Shown here: positions 5,287-8,994 of the stretch, one piece after another
How positions within the stretch are numbered: position 1 is the first letter of the stretch
Layout: the number at the start of each line of letters is the position of its first letter
Assembly (NCBI GenBank): GCA_017443165.1
Contig: JAFSOW010000097.1
Coordinates: forward strand, 1-8,994
Direction: 5' to 3'
Length of the DNA stretch: 8,994 bases
Source of the DNA: Acidaminococcaceae bacterium
Lineage (GTDB): Bacteria; Bacillota; Negativicutes; Acidaminococcales; Acidaminococcaceae
Notes under the pieces: generated by a model
Database searches by the model: none
Seen by the model: the letters and a program-made list of their open reading frames with translations, nothing else
Told to the model about the DNA's origin: nothing
Program-made: the position numbers and the translations under genes

Positions 5287-7083
5287 TTGCTGAACCATAC
5301 CAGTGGGGATCGGTTAAAAAAGATGCTTGCGGCGGCGTTGGCTGTTTTTGTGGTCTTAGGCGGCAGGCTGGCCTGGCTGCAGCTTTATAAAGGTTTGTAT
5401 TATGGGAAGCAGGCTGACGGAAACCGTATGCGGAGCGCGGTGATCATGGCGCCCCGGGGCCGGATCATGGATGTTCACGGTAAGGTACTGGCAGACAGTT
5501 CGCCGGGGTATGTGCTCAGCCTGCAGGCAGGGCACTCCTTTTCGGATGCGGAAGTGAATCTGCTGGCCCGCCTGCTGGCGATGCAGCCGGATGCGATCCG
5601 GAAAAAAGCAGAACAGGCAGCGGGAACCTATGAACAAATCGTGGTCAAGAGCGAACTGACGCCCCAGGAGATCACATCATTAGAAGAGCATTTGAAGGAC
5701 CTTCCGGGTATTTCGTTGAACCTGCAGCCCATGCGGCATTATTTGTATGGTATGACGGCAGCTCATGTATTGGGTTATGTAGGCGAAGTTTCGGAAGAGC
5801 AGATAAAGCAGGGCAAATATAAAGGGCTTTCCCCCGGCAGCATTGTGGGGAAAGAAGGCCTTGAGTTTGTCTATGATGCGGTGCTGCGGGGACAGACCGG
5901 GCGCAGGACAGAAGAAGTGGATGTAAGGGGCCGGGTTGTACGCGAACTGGCAGGACAGGCTCCTGTTTCCGGTAAAGGCCTGGTGTTGACGCTGGATTTT
6001 GCCTTGCAGCAGGATCTGGAACGGGTGCTGGATAAACAGATGGCCGCCTTGCGCACCAGCGGAATCGCGCCCAATGCCTACGGAGCGGCTGCGGTGGCCA
6101 TGGATCCAAACACTGGCGCAGTGCGGGCGCTGGTCTCCCGCCCGGGATATGATCCCAATTGGTTTGTGGGCGGCATATCTACAACCCATTGGAAACTGAT
6201 CAATGAAAATGTGTTCCACCCGCTGACGAATAAAGTCATTAACGGCGAATATCCGGCCGGTTCTACCTTTAAGGTGGTGACAGGTTCGGCAGCGCTGGAC
6301 AAACATAAAGTGACGCCGGAAGAGTTGATTTTTGACTCGGGGAAACATTGGCTGGCAGACATGGGCAATGCCGGCGGGGAAGCCCTGGGCTGGATTAATT
6401 TCCAGACGGCTTTCGCCATGTCTGACAATGTATATTTTTATGAAATGGGACGCAGGGCCGGCATCGAAAACCTGAACGCCTATGCAGCGCAATATGGGTT
6501 TGGCAGGCCTACCGGAATTGAACTGGCCGGAGAATCATCCGGACTGATTGCGGGACCGTCGGCCAAGAAAAAGGTGTTTAACGAAGACTGGACGTTAGGT
6601 GATACCTTTAATGCTGCTATCGGGCAGGGCCTGACCCTGGTAACGCCTATCCAGATCTGCCAGATGCTGGCAGCGGTGGCAGCAGACGGCGTGATCCATC
6701 CCCCTTATCTGGTAGAGAAAATAGTCAATGCGGATGGCAGCGTGTATGAAACACCGAAGCGGCCCCAAAGCCGCAAGCTGGAACTGGAGTCCCGGACCGT
6801 TCAACTGATCCAGAAAGGATTGAAGGGCGTGACCCAGCCAGGAGGGACCGGCGCCTGGTTTGCCGGGCTGCCGGTGCCTGTGGCTGGCAAGACCGGGACT
6901 GCGGAGAATCCTCACGGACAGGACCACGGCTGGTTTATCGCCTATGCCCCGGCGGAGAAACCGGACCTGGTCATTGCCTGTATCGTGGAACAGGGAACCT
7001 ACGGAGCTACGGCTTCCGGGCCTGTCGTATATGAAGTGCTGGAAGATTACCTTACAGGAAAATTGAAAGCAGAAAGGAAATAA
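5287..7083 (+). CDS. mrdA: Penicillin-binding protein 2 (elongasome transpeptidase)
   Basis: This 598-residue class B penicillin-binding protein cross-links peptidoglycan during elongation, paired with RodA. A single membrane anchor (about 12-30) precedes the dimerisation domain (about 50-230, including the HVLGYVGEVSEEQ and GLEFVYDAVLRGQTG segments) and the transpeptidase domain (about 265-590). All three catalytic motifs are present: S326-T-F-K329 in YPAGSTFK with the nucleophile S326, S379-D-N381, and K535-T-G-T538. The N-terminal motif, usually RGxIxDRNG, reads RGRIMDVHG (57-65), an uncommon change away from the active site. Length is within the family range, nearer the Gram-negative PBP2 form than longer Gram-positive ones. 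The TTG start is supported by GAGAGGG. Its stop is four bases from rodA, so the two partners are made together. It is the expected target of mecillinam-type beta-lactams by family knowledge. Confidence 0.97.
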   Translation: MLNHTSGDRLKKMLAAALAVFVVLGGRLAWLQLYKGLYYGKQADGNRMRSAVIMAPRGRIMDVHGKVLADSSPGYVLSLQAGHSFSDAEVNLLARLLAMQPDAIRKKAEQAAGTYEQIVVKSELTPQEITSLEEHLKDLPGISLNLQPMRHYLYGMTAAHVLGYVGEVSEEQIKQGKYKGLSPGSIVGKEGLEFVYDAVLRGQTGRRTEEVDVRGRVVRELAGQAPVSGKGLVLTLDFALQQDLERVLDKQMAALRTSGIAPNAYGAAAVAMDPNTGAVRALVSRPGYDPNWFVGGISTTHWKLINENVFHPLTNKVINGEYPAGSTFKVVTGSAALDKHKVTPEELIFDSGKHWLADMGNAGGEALGWINFQTAFAMSDNVYFYEMGRRAGIENLNAYAAQYGFGRPTGIELAGESSGLIAGPSAKKKVFNEDWTLGDTFNAAIGQGLTLVTPIQICQMLAAVAADGVIHPPYLVEKIVNADGSVYETPKRPQSRKLELESRTVQLIQKGLKGVTQPGGTGAWFAGLPVPVAGKTGTAENPHGQDHGWFIAYAPAEKPDLVIACIVEQGTYGATASGPVVYEVLEDYLTGKLKAERK

Positions 7084-7087
7084 TACG

Positions 7088-8188
7088 TTGCGTCGGTATA
7101 TACGCAATCTGGATTGGATTTTAATATGGACCATTCTGCTGTTGAGTGTTACCGGTATGGTACTGATTGCCAGCGCAACCCACGGAGATGCGCTGGTAAC
7201 GGGACAAAACCGCTTTGTACAGCGGCAGGGGCTTTTTCTATTGGCGGATGTCTTGCTGGCAATAGGAATTATTTCCCTCGACTATCATTCATTAAAAAGG
7301 ATTGCCCTTCCTTTATACGGTTTTACGGTTTTGCTGCTGCTGGGAGTTATGTTTTTTGGACATGCTACCCTGGGAGCGCAACGCTGGATTCAGATTGGTC
7401 CGGTGACCTTTCAGCCCAGCGAGTTTTCCAAAGCGTTTATGATTGTCTGTCTGGCTGCCTTTTTGGATGAGCGCAGTGAATATCTGGAGCAGTGGAAAGA
7501 TTATCTGCCTGCTTGTTTGTTTATGCTGATCCCTTTTTTTCTGGTGCTGCGGCAGCCGGATTTAGGAACGGCTCTGGTCTTTGCGGCTATTGCTTTTTCC
7601 ATGTTTTGGGTTTGCGGTTTTAAGGTCAGATGGATTGCTGTCCTGACCGGGGTGTTTGTCTTTGCAGCCCCGGTGTTATGGCAGTTTTTGCATGAATATC
7701 AGAGAAACCGTATCCGTGTTTTTCTGGATCCGGAACTGGATCCTTACGGCGCCGGATACCATGTAATACAGTCCAAGATTGCCATCGGCAGCGGCATGCT
7801 GTGGGGCAAAGGCTGGATGCAGGGAACCCAGAGCCAGCTGGATTTTTTGCCGGAGAACCATACGGATTTTATCTTTGCGGTAGCTGGGGAAGAATTCGGT
7901 TTTGTCGGTGCTATCTTTATTTTACTGCTGTATATGATATTAATCTGGCGGGGCATGACGATTGCGCTGAACGCAGAGGACCGTTTTGGTACGTTACTGG
8001 CAACAGGCATCACGGGTATGTACCTGTTCCATGTACTGGTAAACGTGGGGATGACCATCGGCATCATGCCGGTGACGGGAGTGCCGCTGCCGTTTCTCAG
8101 TTACGGGGTCAGCTCCCTGACCACAAATATGCTGTTGGCGGGGGTATTATTGAATATTAATGTACGGCACACGCGATTGCAGTTTTAG
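7088..8188 (+). CDS. rodA: Peptidoglycan glycosyltransferase RodA (SEDS family)
   Basis: This 366-residue polytopic membrane protein of about ten spans polymerises lipid II into glycan strands, working with PBP2. The SEDS hallmarks are present: an early QRWIQIGPVTFQPSEFSK segment with E112, RQPDLGTAL (155-163), RNRIRVFLDP, and the essential aspartate D260 in ENHTDFIFAVAGEEFGFVG (equivalent to E. coli D262). The C-terminal signature reads FLSYGVSSLTTNM (336-348), with valine at 341 where glycine is most usual. The start is TTG with AAAGGA nine bases upstream (7073-7078); the first in-frame ATG is residue 24, inside the first span, so it would damage the topology. The four-base gap from mrdA makes co-translation of the enzyme pair very likely. 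FtsW is a paralogue, but the mrdA linkage and the HTDFIF motif favour RodA. Confidence 0.96.
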   Translation: MRRYIRNLDWILIWTILLLSVTGMVLIASATHGDALVTGQNRFVQRQGLFLLADVLLAIGIISLDYHSLKRIALPLYGFTVLLLLGVMFFGHATLGAQRWIQIGPVTFQPSEFSKAFMIVCLAAFLDERSEYLEQWKDYLPACLFMLIPFFLVLRQPDLGTALVFAAIAFSMFWVCGFKVRWIAVLTGVFVFAAPVLWQFLHEYQRNRIRVFLDPELDPYGAGYHVIQSKIAIGSGMLWGKGWMQGTQSQLDFLPENHTDFIFAVAGEEFGFVGAIFILLLYMILIWRGMTIALNAEDRFGTLLATGITGMYLFHVLVNVGMTIGIMPVTGVPLPFLSYGVSSLTTNMLLAGVLLNINVRHTRLQF

Positions 8189-8210
8189 GTGACTATTTGG
8201 AGGCTCTCAC

Positions 8211-8994
8211 ATGAACAAGGAAATGGCCATTGACATGCTGGCAGCGGTGAAGAAACCGGCCCGGTATACCGGCGGGGAGTTTGGCAGTATTTTCAAAGAA
8301 GAAGCTGAAGTGCGGATCGCTCTGGCGTTCCCCGATGTGTATGAAGTGGGAATGAGCTATCTGGGCTTTAAAATTTTATATCATCTGGTCAATAAAATGG
8401 AAGACATTGCGGCGGAACGGGCTTATGCTCCCTGGATCGACATGGAGCAGCTGATGCGGGAACGCAATGTTGTACTCACCACCCTGGAAACTAAAAAGGC
8501 TCTTTGTGAATGTGACCTGATAGGCTTTACCCTGCAGTATGAGCTGAGCTACACCAATATCCTGAACATGCTGGACTTGGGCGGCGTTTCCGTTCTTGCG
8601 GCGGAGCGTGGGGACGAGGAGCCCTTTGTGGTAGTTGGGGGACCTTGCGTCTTCAACCCGGAGCCTCTGGCGGATGTGATTGATTTTGCTATTTTGGGCG
8701 AAGGGGAAGAAGCGCTGCCGGAAGTACTGATCTGTTACCGTAACTGGAAGCGGGAAGGAAAACCGGGAGGCAGGCAGGAATTTCTGCACCGGGCAGTTCG
8801 GATTCCGGGCGTCTATGTACCGTCTTTTTATGATGTAACTTATAATGAAGATTTTACAATACAGGCAGTGACTCCCAATACACCGGATGCGCCGGTCACT
8901 GTGACCAAACGGGTGGTGGCGGATTTAAATAAAGTAGATTTTCCCACGGCGCCGGTGGTGCCTTTTGGGGAAATTGTACATGACCGCATCATGC
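8211..8994 (+). CDS. TIGR03960-type B12-binding/radical SAM protein, N-terminal part (cut by the right edge)
   Basis: An ATG with GGAGG seven bases upstream (8199-8203) opens a frame of 261 complete codons that runs off the window without a stop. The sequence matches by eye the N-terminal half of the radical SAM family known as TIGR03960: a B12-binding-like domain with FPDVYEVGMSYLGFKILY, ERAYAPWIDME, LIGFTLQYELSYTNILNML, VVGGPCVFNPEPLAD and ILGEGEEALPE, then PGVYVPSFYDV and the PFGEIVHDR lead-in. The iron-sulfur CxxxCxxC motif normally follows within about ten residues, so it should lie just beyond the edge; radical chemistry is therefore inferred, not seen. In Firmicutes the gene usually precedes a DUF2344 (TIGR03936) gene, an RNase E/G gene and ribosomal protein L21. 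The substrate is not known. It starts 22 bases after rodA and is likely on the same transcript. Confidence 0.92.
   Translation, partial: MNKEMAIDMLAAVKKPARYTGGEFGSIFKEEAEVRIALAFPDVYEVGMSYLGFKILYHLVNKMEDIAAERAYAPWIDMEQLMRERNVVLTTLETKKALCECDLIGFTLQYELSYTNILNMLDLGGVSVLAAERGDEEPFVVVGGPCVFNPEPLADVIDFAILGEGEEALPEVLICYRNWKREGKPGGRQEFLHRAVRIPGVYVPSFYDVTYNEDFTIQAVTPNTPDAPVTVTKRVVADLNKVDFPTAPVVPFGEIVHDRIM

Noticed and set aside
5680..6492. 270-residue open frame on the minus strand inside mrdA
   Set aside because: It is a shadow of the PBP2 coding sequence, which carries every catalytic motif in order; the reverse frame resembles no family.
8376..8789. 137-residue minus-strand frame at the right end
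   Set aside because: The + strand frame from 8211 is open to the edge and matches a radical SAM family throughout, so the reverse frame is its shadow.
2776..8994. Search for a mobile element, toxin-antitoxin, phage or CRISPR insertion in the locus
   Set aside because: No transposase, integrase, terminal repeats or spaced direct repeats are visible; gene order is continuous and conserved in type.

Overview
The window carries the morphogenesis (elongasome) locus of a bacterium, read entirely on the + strand. The gene order radC-mreB-mreC-mreD-mrdA-rodA, followed by a TIGR03960-type radical SAM gene, is typical of Firmicutes. The protein character and roughly balanced base composition suggest the Negativicutes (the outer-membrane-bearing Firmicutes, perhaps the Acidaminococcus/Phascolarctobacterium side). 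That placement is inferred from gene order and recognised families, not from a database search.

Layout. Bases 2-268 are the 3' end of an unrecognised gene, closed by a strong intrinsic terminator (300-337). A perfect extended -10 element (368-376) then opens a new transcription unit. It starts with three small membrane proteins of uncertain role: a 166-residue protein with two membrane spans and a PH-like tail (502-1002), a 97-residue two-span protein (1013-1306), and a 156-residue protein resembling RseC/MucC without its cysteine cluster (1397-1867). radC follows (1985-2671), then mreB (2776-3810), mreC (3836-4705), mreD (4702-5202), mrdA/PBP2 (5287-7083) and rodA (7088-8188). The window ends inside a radical SAM gene (8211 to the edge), just before its expected iron-sulfur cysteine motif.

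Working together: MreB filaments, linked to the envelope by MreC and MreD, position the SEDS glycosyltransferase RodA and its transpeptidase partner PBP2 for lateral peptidoglycan synthesis. All five core genes are present, intact and tightly packed, and no min genes lie between mrdA and rodA. No intrinsic terminator is visible after base 337, so 502 to the right edge may be one long operon. Weak internal promoter candidates precede radC and mrdA.

Most of the window is ordinary. The parts worth a second look are the non-coding spacers at 1307-1396, 1868-1984 and 2672-2775, which hold clear inverted repeats; the three uncharacterised membrane proteins; the heavy use of TTG starts; and several substitutions in usually invariant motifs of MreB, PBP2 and RodA. 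I see no convincing new multi-gene system, mobile element, CRISPR array, tRNA or rRNA.
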